Assembly: GCF_013410655.1 (NCBI RefSeq)
Contig: NZ_JACCFP010000001.1
Span: 3,805,501 to 3,869,500, forward strand
Direction: 5' to 3'
DNA length: 64,000 nucleotides
Origin: Nocardioides thalensis
GTDB lineage: Bacteria; Actinomycetota; Actinomycetes; Propionibacteriales; Nocardioidaceae
Shown here: one piece after another, positions 1-7,495 of the stretch
How the letters are laid out: each line of letters starts with the position of its first letter
How positions within the stretch are numbered: the first letter of the stretch is position 1
Position numbers and translations under genes: made by a program
The notes under the pieces: generated by a model
What the model saw: only the letters and a program-made list of their open reading frames with translations
The model's database searches: none
What the model was told of the DNA's origin: nothing

Positions 1-2
1 GG

Positions 3-692
3 ACCGCGGTCGGCCTGCTCGAGGTCACCAGCGTCGACGCGGTGCCTCTGTCCGCGCTGCGCGCCGAGGACGCGCGCCGCTGCGGCGCCGCGTCGCTCGC
101 CGCGCTCAAGCAGGCGCTGTCGGCGCGACCCACCGGGCAGGTGTTCCGCGTCGGGCTGAGGTACGCCGGCCGCGACCCGCGCGAGGTGCTGCGAGAGTCG
201 GTGCCGACCCCTGCGGAGCTGGCCGAGATCCGCGCCGGGCTCGACCGGCTCGACGCGGCCTCCCCCGTCGGCCCGTGGACGCGCGCCACGCTGCGGATCA
301 TCGACGACCAGCCGGAGGTCCGGGCACCGGAGCTCGCCGCGCAGCTGGATCGGCCGACGCCGGAGTTCAAGCGCGACGTCCGCAAGCTCAAGGAGCGCGG
401 GCTGACCGAGTCGCTCGCGATCGGCTATCGCCTCTCGCCGCGCGGCGAGGCTGTGATCGACGCCGAGGACGGCCCGAGGGAGCGGGCGCCCCGCCGGGAG
501 GGCACCCCGCTGCCCCGCACCATCGGTGCGCCGGCGACGCGGGCGCTCCGCGCCGTCGACGTACACACGCTCGAGGCCGTGAGCGCGTGGACCCGCAGTG
601 ACCTCGCCGCTCTGCACGGCGTCGGGCCGATCGCCCTGGACCGGCTGTCAGCGGCGATGGCGGAGATCGGGCTGGACTACGCCGGCACCTGA
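3..692 (+). CDS. ASCH-like / helix-hairpin-helix protein, 5' end outside window
   Basis: The reading frame is open from the left edge of the window, so the true start lies upstream. A GTG at 42 is only an internal candidate. The first ~70 residues resemble an ASCH-type RNA-binding fold (a run like GLLEVTSVDAVPLSALRAED). A winged-helix-like middle follows (PEFKRDVRKLKERGL). The C-terminus carries a helix-hairpin-helix pattern (LAALHGVGPIALDRL), often seen in nucleic-acid-binding proteins. A nucleic-acid-binding role is inference; I cannot name a pathway. It is convergent with the DUF3817 gene, with only 13 nt between them. Confidence 0.6.
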   Translation, partial: TAVGLLEVTSVDAVPLSALRAEDARRCGAASLAALKQALSARPTGQVFRVGLRYAGRDPREVLRESVPTPAELAEIRAGLDRLDAASPVGPWTRATLRIIDDQPEVRAPELAAQLDRPTPEFKRDVRKLKERGLTESLAIGYRLSPRGEAVIDAEDGPRERAPRREGTPLPRTIGAPATRALRAVDVHTLEAVSAWTRSDLAALHGVGPIALDRLSAAMAEIGLDYAGT

Positions 693-705
693 TCGCCGCC
701 GACGA

Positions 706-1149
706 TCAGCCGACCGGCGGGCCGACCAGCAGCGCGACGCCCGTGAGGCCCGCGACCGCGGCGACGAAGCCGAGTGCCGCAAGGCTCCCGTGCGCACGCA
801 GCCACGCGATCGACCGGCGGGCGCGGGACTTGCTGTCCTCGCGCGAGTGCCAGGCGCTGTGCAGGCCGTGCTGGCGCTCCACGTGGCGGTCGAACCACAC
901 GGTCATCAGCGGCGGGATCGCCGAGGCGAGGCCGAGGAGCGTGCGACCACGGGACCAGCGCTGGTCGACGGCGACGAGGACGGTCACCAGGCTGTAGGCG
1001 ATGAACGCGATGCCGTGGAGGGGGCCGAAGACCTGGACGCCGAGCTCTGTCGTCTCGGGGACGTACTTGAGGAACATGCCGGCGAGCAGGCCGGTCCAGG
1101 TGATCGCCTCGGTGACCGCGACGACCCGGAAGAGGGTGCGTGGGCTCAT
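706..1149 (-). CDS. DUF3817 family membrane protein
   Basis: A 147-residue protein with about three hydrophobic segments (near residues 8-25, 38-60 and 115-140) and the TEAITWTGLLAGMFLKY pattern typical of small DUF3817 integral membrane proteins. Function is unknown. The ATG at 1149 overlaps the purQ stop by 4 nt (ATGA), so it is the third gene of a purS-purQ operon and probably translated by coupling. The open frame continues upstream to 1485, but that part only shadows purQ. Confidence 0.75.
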   Translation of the reverse strand: MSPRTLFRVVAVTEAITWTGLLAGMFLKYVPETTELGVQVFGPLHGIAFIAYSLVTVLVAVDQRWSRGRTLLGLASAIPPLMTVWFDRHVERQHGLHSAWHSREDSKSRARRSIAWLRAHGSLAALGFVAAVAGLTGVALLVGPPVG

Positions 1150-1814
1150 GCCAGCACGGACTCGGCGAGCGAGGTGAAGAAGCCCAGCCCGTCGGTGCCG
1201 GTGCCGGTGAGCTCCTCGACGGCGTGCTCGGGGTGCGGCATCAGGCCGACGACGTTGCCGCGCTCGTTGGTGATGCCGGCGATGTCGTTGAGCGACCCGT
1301 TGGGGTTGACCTCGAGGTAGCGCGCCACGACCTGGCCCTCGCCCTCGATCCGCTCCAGCGTGGGCTTGTCGGCGACGAACCCGCCCTCGCCGTTCTTGAG
1401 GGCGATCGTGATCTCCTGGCCCTCGGCGTAGGCCGACGTCCAGGGGGTGCGGTTGTTCTCGACACGCAGTCGCTGGTCGCGGCACACGAACTTGCGGTGG
1501 TCGTTGCGGATCAGCGCGCCCGGCAGCAGGTGGGACTCGCAGAGGATCTGGAAGCCGTTGCAGATCCCGAGCACCGGCAGGCCGCGGCCGGCGGCCTCGA
1601 CGACCTCGCCCATGACGGGCGCGAACCGGCTGATCGCGCCACAGCGCAGGTAGTCGCCGTACGAGAAGCCGCCCGGCAGCACCACGGCGTCGACTCCCTT
1701 GAGGTCGGCGTCGGCGTGCCAGAGGGCGACCGCCTCGTTGCCGCCGATGCGGACCGCGCGGCGCGCGTCGACGTCGTCGAGCGACCCCGGGAAGGTGACG
1801 ACGCCGACCCTCAC
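1146..1814 (-). CDS. purQ: Phosphoribosylformylglycinamidine synthase subunit I (glutaminase)
   Basis: PurQ is the class I glutamine amidotransferase subunit of the three-part FGAM synthase (PurS-PurQ-PurL), the fourth step of purine synthesis. It releases ammonia from glutamine for PurL. The 222-aa length is normal. The nucleophile is Cys85 in LGICNGFQIL, and the His194/Glu196 pair lies in PHPEH near the C-terminus. The start overlaps the purS stop by 4 nt. purL is not in the window and would be expected just beyond the left edge or elsewhere. Confidence 0.96.
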   Translation of the reverse strand: MRVGVVTFPGSLDDVDARRAVRIGGNEAVALWHADADLKGVDAVVLPGGFSYGDYLRCGAISRFAPVMGEVVEAAGRGLPVLGICNGFQILCESHLLPGALIRNDHRKFVCRDQRLRVENNRTPWTSAYAEGQEITIALKNGEGGFVADKPTLERIEGEGQVVARYLEVNPNGSLNDIAGITNERGNVVGLMPHPEHAVEELTGTGTDGLGFFTSLAESVLA

Positions 1815-2065
1815 TGGACCGGCTCCTCGACGGTGACCGTGTAGTTCTCGATGACCGGGTTCGACAGCAGCGTCTCGGCCATCTTGTCGACCTCGGCGAG
1901 GACCGCGTCGGTCACCTCTCCGTCGAGCTCGAGCTCGAAGCGCTTGCCCTGACGCACCTCGGTGACGCCGGTGAAGCCGAGTCGGGGCAGTGCGCCCTGG
2001 ACGGCCTTCCCCTGCGGGTCGAGGATCTCGGGCTTCGGCATGACGGAAACGACGACGCGGGCCAC
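1811..2065 (-). CDS. purS: Phosphoribosylformylglycinamidine synthase subunit PurS
   Basis: The 84-residue PurS joins PurQ to the small-type PurL and helps channel ammonia. The sequence begins MARVVVSVMPKPEILDPQG, a hallmark of the family, and the whole length matches. GTG start at 2065. First gene of the purS-purQ-DUF3817 operon on the minus strand, overlapping purQ by 4 nt. The 43 nt between it and the cyclase gene show no clear terminator. Confidence 0.95.
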   Translation of the reverse strand: MARVVVSVMPKPEILDPQGKAVQGALPRLGFTGVTEVRQGKRFELELDGEVTDAVLAEVDKMAETLLSNPVIENYTVTVEEPVQ

Positions 2066-2108
2066 GCGCCGCAGTCTAGGGCGCGGAGCGCCCGCGACCG
2101 GAATCGGC

Positions 2109-3590
2109 TCAGCCCGCCGGGACGGCCAGCACCGTCGGCTCGAGCCGACCGCGCAGCACCAGCGGGTCGAGCAGCTGCCAGCGACTGCGCTCCTCGTCGG
2201 CGGCCGACAGGACGATCCGCTCCGAGGCCACGACCCGCTCGGGCCGGTCCTTGGCCTGCTCGGTCAGGCGCGCGGCCTCGTTCACCGGGTCGCCGATGAC
2301 GGTGTACTCGAGCCGGCTGGTGGCGCCCACGTTGCCGGCGATCACCAGGCCCTGGGAGACGCCGATCCCGGCGTCGAGCTCGGGGACCCGCTCACGCAGC
2401 TGCTCGGCCATCACCCGGGCCGCGGCGAGGGCGCGTCCGGCCGGGTCGTCGAGCCGCAGCGGGGCGCCGAAGATGCAGAGCGCCGCGTCGCCCTCGAACT
2501 TGTTGACCAGGCCCTCGTGGGCGTCGACGACCTCCACGACGACCTCGAAGAACCGGTTGAGGGCCGCGACCACCTCGGCCGGCCCGCGCGAGGCGGCGAA
2601 CGTGGTGCTGCCGATCACGTCGACGAACAGCGCCGCCGCCTCGACCTCCTCGCCCCCGAGCTCGACGCCGTGCCGCAGCGCCCGACGGGCCACGTCGGCG
2701 CCGACGTGGCGGCCGAACAGGTCGCGCAGCTGCTCGCGCTCGCGCAGCGCCACGACCATGTTGTTGAGGCCGGCCTGGAGCTGGCCGATCTCGCCCCACT
2801 CGTTGACGTCGACGTGGACGTCGTAGCGGCCCGCCTCGACCTCCGCGAGGGCGGAGGTGAGCTCGTGCATCGGCTCGCCGACGGACTTGGCGAACAGCAC
2901 GCTCGCGGCCAGCCCCACGACCACGAACATCGTCCCCGCGGCGAGCGACGCGACGGCGAGCCGCTCGAACGACGGCTCGGTCCACGGGGCGAACGCCACC
3001 ATCAGGATCAGGCCGATCGCGGGCACGCCCGTGGTCAGCACCCAGATGAACACCGCCCGCTCGCCGATGCCGGCGGTCGCCCCGGCCCGCGGCGGGTCGA
3101 GCTCGAGCACCCGCGCGGTCGGCTCCTTGAGCAGGCGCGTCGTCAGCAGGTACGACGTGGCCGCGGTCGCCGTACCGCTCGTGAACACGACGCCGAAGCT
3201 GATGAAGGCGGTCAGCCAGCTCACCCGGAGGTTGAACACGAAGAGCACCACCGCGGGGAGGACCCACATCGCGGCGGACATCCGGAAGAAGAACCACGGC
3301 AGCTCGAGGGTGCGCTGCCGCTCCTCGGCGTCGGGGTCCTCGCGGCGCACGGTCCAGTCGAGGGCGCGATGGACCCGCGGAGCGCCGACCACCGCGAGCA
3401 CGACCCAGCTGAGCGCGGTCAGCGCCAGGCCGATGGCCAGGTTGTCGCGCACCGTGTCGCCGGCGCGCGCCTCGTCGGGGAGCGGGAGCAGGAAGAGGTA
3501 GTCGGCGACGGTGATGACGACGCCGAGGGTGTTGGCCAACCACTGGAGGGCCACCACGTGCCACGGGAGCACGTGGCGCGGAGCGTGCAT
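2109..3590 (-). CDS. Membrane-bound class III adenylate/guanylate cyclase with HAMP domain
   Basis: About six hydrophobic segments fill the first ~250 residues, followed by a HAMP-like linker (GEPMHELTSALAEVEAGRYDVHV) and a C-terminal class III nucleotide cyclase domain. Metal-binding aspartates are visible in FVDVIGSTTF and in NKFEGDAALCIFG. The DPVNEAARLTEQAK stretch carries the purine-recognising Asp and catalytic Asn/Arg region. This six-TM-HAMP-cyclase order matches the mycobacterial Rv1318c-Rv1320c type, which makes cAMP. ATG at 3590 is chosen because upstream residues are low-complexity shadow; a GGAG lies very close to it, so the exact start is uncertain. It follows purC by 35 nt on the same strand. 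Confidence 0.88.
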   Translation of the reverse strand: MHAPRHVLPWHVVALQWLANTLGVVITVADYLFLLPLPDEARAGDTVRDNLAIGLALTALSWVVLAVVGAPRVHRALDWTVRREDPDAEERQRTLELPWFFFRMSAAMWVLPAVVLFVFNLRVSWLTAFISFGVVFTSGTATAATSYLLTTRLLKEPTARVLELDPPRAGATAGIGERAVFIWVLTTGVPAIGLILMVAFAPWTEPSFERLAVASLAAGTMFVVVGLAASVLFAKSVGEPMHELTSALAEVEAGRYDVHVDVNEWGEIGQLQAGLNNMVVALREREQLRDLFGRHVGADVARRALRHGVELGGEEVEAAALFVDVIGSTTFAASRGPAEVVAALNRFFEVVVEVVDAHEGLVNKFEGDAALCIFGAPLRLDDPAGRALAAARVMAEQLRERVPELDAGIGVSQGLVIAGNVGATSRLEYTVIGDPVNEAARLTEQAKDRPERVVASERIVLSAADEERSRWQLLDPLVLRGRLEPTVLAVPAG

Positions 3591-3625
3591 CTCCGAAAAG
3601 TAGCGGCTCCGCGCGCGGCGCGCTC

Positions 3626-4567
3626 CTAGAACTTCTCGCCGGTGAGCAGCTCGTAGGCCTCGACGTACCGGCTGCGGGTGCGCTCGACGACCTCCGGCGG
3701 CAGCGGCGGCGGGGCCTCGCCCGAGGCGCGGTCCCAGCCGGAGTCGGGCGACAGCGCCCAGTTGCGCACGATCTGCTTGTCGTACGACGGCTGCGCGCGT
3801 CCCGGCTGCCACTCGGCCGCCGGCCAGTAGCGGGAGGAGTCGGGGGTGAGGACCTCGTCGGCGAGCACGATCCCCCCGCCGGTGGTTGAGGTGCGAGGAG
3901 CGCTAGCGACGAGCCTCGAAACCTCCGGCCTCACCCCGAACTCGAACTTCGTGTCGGCGAGGATGATCCCCCGCTCCCGCGCGATCTCCTCGGCCCGGCC
4001 GTAGACCCGGAGGGTGAGGTCGCGCAGCGCCTCTGCGGTCTCCTGGCCGACGGTCGCGACGACCGCGGCGAAGTCGACGTTCTCGTCGTGGTCGCCGAGG
4101 TCGGCCTTGGTGGCCGGGGTGAAGATCGGCTCCGGGAGCCGGCTGCCGTCGACGAGACCGCCGGGCAGCGGGATCCCGCAGACCGCGCCCGTGGCGTCGT
4201 AGTCGACCAGCCCCGAGCCGGTGAGGTAGCCGCGGGCGACGCACTCGACGGGAAACATGTCGAGGTTGTCGCACACGACCGCGCGCCCCGCGACCTCGGC
4301 CGGCACGTCCGTCGACACGATGTGGTTGGGCACCAGGTCCTTGAGCTGGTCGAACCACCACAGCGAGGTGCGGGTGAGGATCTCGCCCTTGTCGGGGATG
4401 GTCGTCTCGAGCACGAAGTCGAAGATCGAGAGCCGGTCGCTCGCAACCATGAGCAGCCTGCCGGCGTGCTCGCCCTCGGTGATCTCGTAGAGGTCGCGCA
4501 CCTTGCCCGAGTGGACGTGGCGCGTCCCGGGCAGCTCCGGGGCGGGCGGGATGTTGGCGAGCGTCAC
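3626..4567 (-). CDS. purC: SAICAR synthase carrying an in-frame palindromic-repeat insertion
   Basis: PurC condenses CAIR with aspartate using ATP to give SAICAR, step seven of IMP synthesis. Diagnostic stretches are HSGKVRDLYEI near the N-terminus, FPVECVARGYLTGSG, ADTKFEFG and LADEVLTPDSSRYW. GTG start at 4567 gives 313 aa. Between FEFGVRP and GGGIVLADEV there are about 16 extra residues (EVSRLVASAPRTSTTG, residues ~214-229), encoded by a copy of the dispersed ~50-bp palindromic repeat at 3880-3928. Family members normally have only a short turn here. The frame is preserved and every flanking catalytic motif is intact, so the enzyme is probably functional. Confidence 0.95.
   Translation of the reverse strand: MTLANIPPAPELPGTRHVHSGKVRDLYEITEGEHAGRLLMVASDRLSIFDFVLETTIPDKGEILTRTSLWWFDQLKDLVPNHIVSTDVPAEVAGRAVVCDNLDMFPVECVARGYLTGSGLVDYDATGAVCGIPLPGGLVDGSRLPEPIFTPATKADLGDHDENVDFAAVVATVGQETAEALRDLTLRVYGRAEEIARERGIILADTKFEFGVRPEVSRLVASAPRTSTTGGGIVLADEVLTPDSSRYWPAAEWQPGRAQPSYDKQIVRNWALSPDSGWDRASGEAPPPLPPEVVERTRSRYVEAYELLTGEKF
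3880..3928 (+). repeat. Palindromic repeat copy inside purC
   Basis: The copy starts cggtggttgaggtgcgagg and ends gagcctcgaaacctccgg, around a core agcgctagcgac that differs from all other copies in the window. The outer arms match the five other copies almost exactly. It lies within purC and is translated on the minus strand as EVSRLVASAPRTSTTG. It is the only copy here that interrupts a conserved enzyme. Confidence 0.9.
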
Positions 4568-4610
4568 GGGCGACAGCCTATTGACGGGGCCGTCGCCCGC
4601 GGCGCGCAGA

Positions 4611-5684
4611 TCACTCCTCGGTGCCGTGCATGCAGCCGAGGCCCTGCTGATGGCCCGGCGGGACCTTGCCGGCGGCGAGCGTGTCGGCGTAGTCCCAGAT
4701 GACGCTCGACCAGTCCCCGTCCGCCTGCATCTCGGCGAGGATCGCCCAGTCGCGGCTGGTCGCCATCGCCTCAGCGGCCTCGTCCATCGCGGCCTGGTCA
4801 CCGGCCTGCTTCGCGTCGGCGAACTGCCCGATCCAGGCGCAGGTGACAGCGGCGGTGACACGCGCCCCCAGCTGGTAGCGGTCCACCTCTGTGATCACGT
4901 CCAGCCGGGAGGTGACGAAGCCGTCCGGGAGCGGGACGTCGGCGAGCATCTCCTCGATGACGGCGGAGCGCTCGGTGTCGGTCACGAAGTCGTCGGGCAG
5001 GTGGGCGTCGAGATCGGCGGGAGCGATCGCGACCAGCTCGTCGAGCAGCGCGACGAAGTCGGCCTCGGCGAGGCCCGTGCCGCGGAGCTCGAGGGCGAAG
5101 TCGCCGACGACCTCCCGGACCACCGTGTGGTCGTCCGCGGAGTAGGACCAGAGCTGACCGGGCCTGCCGAGCACCTCGACCGGCTCGCCCGGGCCGGGAG
5201 GCTTCGTGATGTGCTCCCGGTCCTCCACCAGCGCGGCGTACTCGTCGGCCGGGACCCAGCTGATGTCGAGCGTGACGCCCCAGTCGTTGGCGGGCGTGGA
5301 GTCGATCGACTGGTCGTCGGCGACGTACGACAGCTCGCCTCCCCAGCGCTCGTCGATGCTGGCGTTGTCGAGGGACCAGTCATCGCGCTGCAGCACTGCG
5401 ATCTCGCCGTTGCCGGGGGCCGCAGCGGCGGGCGCCTCGGCGGTCTTCTCATCGTCGACCACGAGCTGGGGTACGGCGACCGCTGCGGCGATCGCGGCGA
5501 CGGCGGCAGCCGCACCGGCCACCGGCAACCAGCGGTTACGGCGCCGCTCGGCGAGCTCGTCGGTGGCGCTGGTGCGGTGCTGGTGGTCGGTCGGGATGGC
5601 CATGATCTCCTCCAGGAGCTCTGCCCGTCCCTCGTGGATCGGCAGGCCGGCGACACCACCGTCGGTGATCGTGCGGTCGGTCAT
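4611..5684 (-). CDS. Membrane partner of ECF sigma factor, copy 1 (CU044_5270-like)
   Basis: The 357-residue protein has a ~55-residue cytoplasmic N-terminus, one TM helix (WLPVAGAAAAVAAIAAAVAVP), and a long extracytoplasmic part. Its N-terminal motif, RAELLEEIM, recurs in three other proteins of this window that each follow a sigma gene. ATG at 5684 overlaps the sigma stop by 4 nt. By position it is the likely anti-sigma or signal-sensing partner, but there is no zinc anti-sigma HxxxCxxC motif, so that role is inference. The LLEEIM codons form GGAGG-N5-ATG, a possible internal start. Confidence 0.65.
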   Translation of the reverse strand: MTDRTITDGGVAGLPIHEGRAELLEEIMAIPTDHQHRTSATDELAERRRNRWLPVAGAAAAVAAIAAAVAVPQLVVDDEKTAEAPAAAAPGNGEIAVLQRDDWSLDNASIDERWGGELSYVADDQSIDSTPANDWGVTLDISWVPADEYAALVEDREHITKPPGPGEPVEVLGRPGQLWSYSADDHTVVREVVGDFALELRGTGLAEADFVALLDELVAIAPADLDAHLPDDFVTDTERSAVIEEMLADVPLPDGFVTSRLDVITEVDRYQLGARVTAAVTCAWIGQFADAKQAGDQAAMDEAAEAMATSRDWAILAEMQADGDWSSVIWDYADTLAAGKVPPGHQQGLGCMHGTEE

Positions 5685-6250
5685 GGCTGCTCCTCCTTCG
5701 CGACGAGCTCGGGTCTTCTGGAGGGTGGATGTCCGGCCGGGTCGGGATCGTTGCCGAGCAGCTCGCGGAGACGCGCTTTCGCCCGCGACAGCCGGGGTCG
5801 CACCACGGCGCTGGAGATGCCGAGCACATCGGCGATCTCGCGCGGCTCGAGTCCCTCCCACAGGTGCAGCTGCAGAACCTCCTCGTCACGCGCGCTGAGC
5901 CGTCGCATCGCCGCGGTGACATCCGTGCGGTGCACGACCTCGTCGGCGATGTCGCGCATCGCGACCTCGACCTGGGCTCGTAGCCGAGCGCCCAGCGCAG
6001 CGCGGCGGAGGTCGCCCCGCCGCTGGTTGGCAAGCACCCGCCGCGCGACGCCGTACAGCCACGGCCTCGTGCCGTCGCCCGCCGGGACGTGCCGCAACCG
6101 GCGCCACGCGACGACGAAGGTCTCGGCCGTGACGTCGGCCGCGTCCTCGGGCCGGTCGCACCGCCGGAGCGCGAATCCGAGCACGGCGTCGAAGTGGGTG
6201 ACGTAGACGTCGCGGAAGACGGACTCCGGCTCACCGCTCGTCGCGCTCAT
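5681..6250 (-). CDS. ECF sigma-70 family RNA polymerase sigma factor, copy 1
   Basis: A 189-aa ECF sigma factor. Region 2 (HFDAVLGFALRRCDRPEDAADVTAETFVVAW) should melt the -10 element. Region 4 (LSARDEEVLQLHLWEGLEPREIADVLGIS, then a recognition helix) should bind the -35 element. It forms an overlapping operon with the membrane protein at 4611-5684. It is closest in sequence to copy 2 at 11586-12164 (shared WLYGVARR.LANQRRG). A promoter-like pair lies 10 nt upstream, suggesting autoregulation from a nearly leaderless transcript. Confidence 0.9.
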   Translation of the reverse strand: MSATSGEPESVFRDVYVTHFDAVLGFALRRCDRPEDAADVTAETFVVAWRRLRHVPAGDGTRPWLYGVARRVLANQRRGDLRRAALGARLRAQVEVAMRDIADEVVHRTDVTAAMRRLSARDEEVLQLHLWEGLEPREIADVLGISSAVVRPRLSRAKARLRELLGNDPDPAGHPPSRRPELVAKEEQP

Positions 6251-6260
6251 GTCTCCCCCA

Positions 6261-6285
6261 TGTCCGGACGGGGCACGATCGTTGC
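6261..6285 (-). promoter_or_regulatory. Putative autoregulatory ECF promoter, sigma copy 1
   Basis: Read on the minus strand, GCAAC and CGGACA are separated by 14 nt, with CGGACA ending 10 nt before the sigma ATG. The same arrangement occurs before three other sigma genes at 12175, 15054 and 16579. The spacer begins GATCG, as in copy 2. Confidence 0.55.
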
Positions 6286-6290
6286 ATGCT

Positions 6291-6340
6291 CCGGTGGTTG
6301 AGGTGCGAGGCCGGCCACGGCCGAGCCTCGAAACCTCCGG
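6291..6340 (+). repeat. Palindromic repeat copy, intergenic
   Basis: A full 50-bp copy with core ccggccacggc between the conserved arms (ccggtggttgaggtgcgagg / cgagcctcgaaacctccgg). It lies in the 140-nt divergent gap between sigma copy 1 and the HIT-like gene, just upstream of the sigma promoter motif. Confidence 0.9.
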
Positions 6341-6390
6341 AGTCAGGGGTCGCTGGTTTTCCTCGGGAACGCTGGTGGCACAGTTGGTTC

Positions 6391-6825
6391 ATGCCGCTGT
6401 CCCCTGCTGAGGCCTACGAGCAGATCGTCTCCGCCACCCGCCCTTCGGCCGACGGCCGGTGCACCGAGTGCGCCCGGGTCACCCCGGAGCTGGTGGTGTG
6501 GGAGGACGAGTACTGGATCCTGACCCGCGCCGAGCACCCCGACAGCGTCGCGGCCGCCCTCCTGCTGCAGACGCGCGAGCACAGCAAGTTCGGGCAGCTC
6601 GACGACGAGCTGGCGTCGCAGTTCGGCCGGATCTCGCACCGCCTGGTGCGGATCCTCGAGGGTTGCCCGCAGGTGGCGTACGTCGACGTGAGCCGCTACG
6701 GCGCCGACCGCGGCCACTTCCACGTCTGGTACTTCGCGCCCACCGGTGACTCCTCCGCGGGGCCGGCCGACCTGCACAACGTCGCCACCAAGCTGGCCAA
6801 CTGGGGCGGGGAGGCACGGGCATGA
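6391..6825 (+). CDS. HIT-like domain protein
   Basis: A 144-aa protein with a C-terminal GHFHVWYFAP stretch resembling the histidine-triad nucleotide-binding motif, and an N-terminal C-x2-C (RCTECARV) that could bind zinc. HIT proteins hydrolyse or transfer nucleotidyl groups. Here the third triad position is Trp rather than His, so activity may differ. ATG at 6391 is preferred; an upstream start would translate the palindromic repeat. It overlaps the downstream mhuD by 4 nt, so the two are co-translated. Confidence 0.6.
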   Translation: MPLSPAEAYEQIVSATRPSADGRCTECARVTPELVVWEDEYWILTRAEHPDSVAAALLLQTREHSKFGQLDDELASQFGRISHRLVRILEGCPQVAYVDVSRYGADRGHFHVWYFAPTGDSSAGPADLHNVATKLANWGGEARA

Positions 6826-7139
6826 GCGTCGTCAAGATCAACGCGATCTCCGTGCCGGAGGGCGCCGGCGCCGAGCTCGAGAAGCGCTTCGCCGCGCGAG
6901 CCGGCACGGTCGAGAACTCGCCCGGGTTCCTGGGCTTCCAGCTGCTGCGGCCGACCGGTGGCGAGGACCGCTACTTCGTCGTGACCCACTGGGCCGACGA
7001 GGAGTCGTTCGCCGCCTGGCGCGACGGCGACGCGAAGGCCGCGCACGCGACCGCCCCGGGCGAGGCGCCGAAGAAGCCGGTGTCGACCGGCGCGTCGCTG
7101 CTGGAGTTCGACGTCGTCCTCGACGTGAAGCCCGCCTGA
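6822..7139 (+). CDS. mhuD: Haem-degrading monooxygenase, MhuD type
   Basis: The 105-aa protein matches mycobacterial MhuD along its whole length (MSVVKINAIS..., ENSPGFLGFQLLRP, YFVVTHW, ASLLEFDVVLDV). The residues known to matter for catalysis are present at the same numbers: Asn7, Trp66 and His75. It should form a dimer of ferredoxin-like folds that degrades haem and releases iron in the cytoplasm. It overlaps the HIT-like gene by 4 nt. The reading frame ends just before the repeat region. Confidence 0.92.
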   Translation: MSVVKINAISVPEGAGAELEKRFAARAGTVENSPGFLGFQLLRPTGGEDRYFVVTHWADEESFAAWRDGDAKAAHATAPGEAPKKPVSTGASLLEFDVVLDVKPA

Positions 7140-7140
7140 C

Positions 7141-7171
7141 GGTCGAGTAGCCCGAGCCGCTGGGCGAGACC
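7141..7171 (+). repeat. Dispersed repeat fragment (cgagtagcccgagccgct type)
   Basis: The segment ggtcgagtagcccgagccgc followed by tgggcgagacc recurs with one substitution at 9144-9185, on the other side of the insertion sequence. It abuts the tandem array. It contains no gene. Confidence 0.7.
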
Positions 7172-7172
7172 C

Positions 7173-7474
7173 GGTGGTCGAGGAGGCCGTTTACGGCCGT
7201 CACGAGACCCCTCCCGGTGGTCGAGGAGGCCGTTTACGGCCGTCACGAGACCCCTCCCGGTGGTCGAGGAGGCCGGCCACGGCCGTCACGAGACCCCTCC
7301 CGGTGGTCGAGGAGGCCGCCCACGGCCGTCACGAGACCCCTCCCGGTGGTCGAGGAGGCCGGCCACGGCCGTCACGAGACCCCTCCCGGTGGTCGAGGAG
7401 GCCGCCCACGGCCGTCACGAGACCCCTTCCCGGTGGTCGAGGAGGCCGTTTACGGCCGTCACGAGACCCTTTCT
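7173..7474 (+). repeat. 43-bp tandem repeat array, seven units
   Basis: Units begin ggtggtcgaggaggcc at 7173, 7216, 7259, 7302, 7345, 7388 and 7432. The period is 43 bp (44 for the last step). Each contains a short palindrome (ggcc-NNNN-ggcc) followed by gtcacgagacccctccc. Three versions of the centre occur: gtttac (units 1, 2, 7), ggccac (3, 5) and gcccac (4, 6), giving the order A A B C B C A. There are no unique spacers. Because 43 is not divisible by three, all plus frames look open; I regard those open frames as artefacts. Confidence 0.93.
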
Positions 7475-7487
7475 GGTCAGGGATTCC

Positions 7488-7495
7488 AGATTTAC
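7488..7495. repeat. Left target-site duplication of the insertion sequence
   Basis: The octamer agatttac lies immediately outside the left inverted repeat and is repeated exactly at 8926-8933 outside the right end. Confidence 0.93.

Noticed and set aside
7173..7474. CRISPR array
   Set aside because: The units are contiguous with no unique spacers, and no cas gene is nearby. It is a plain tandem repeat.
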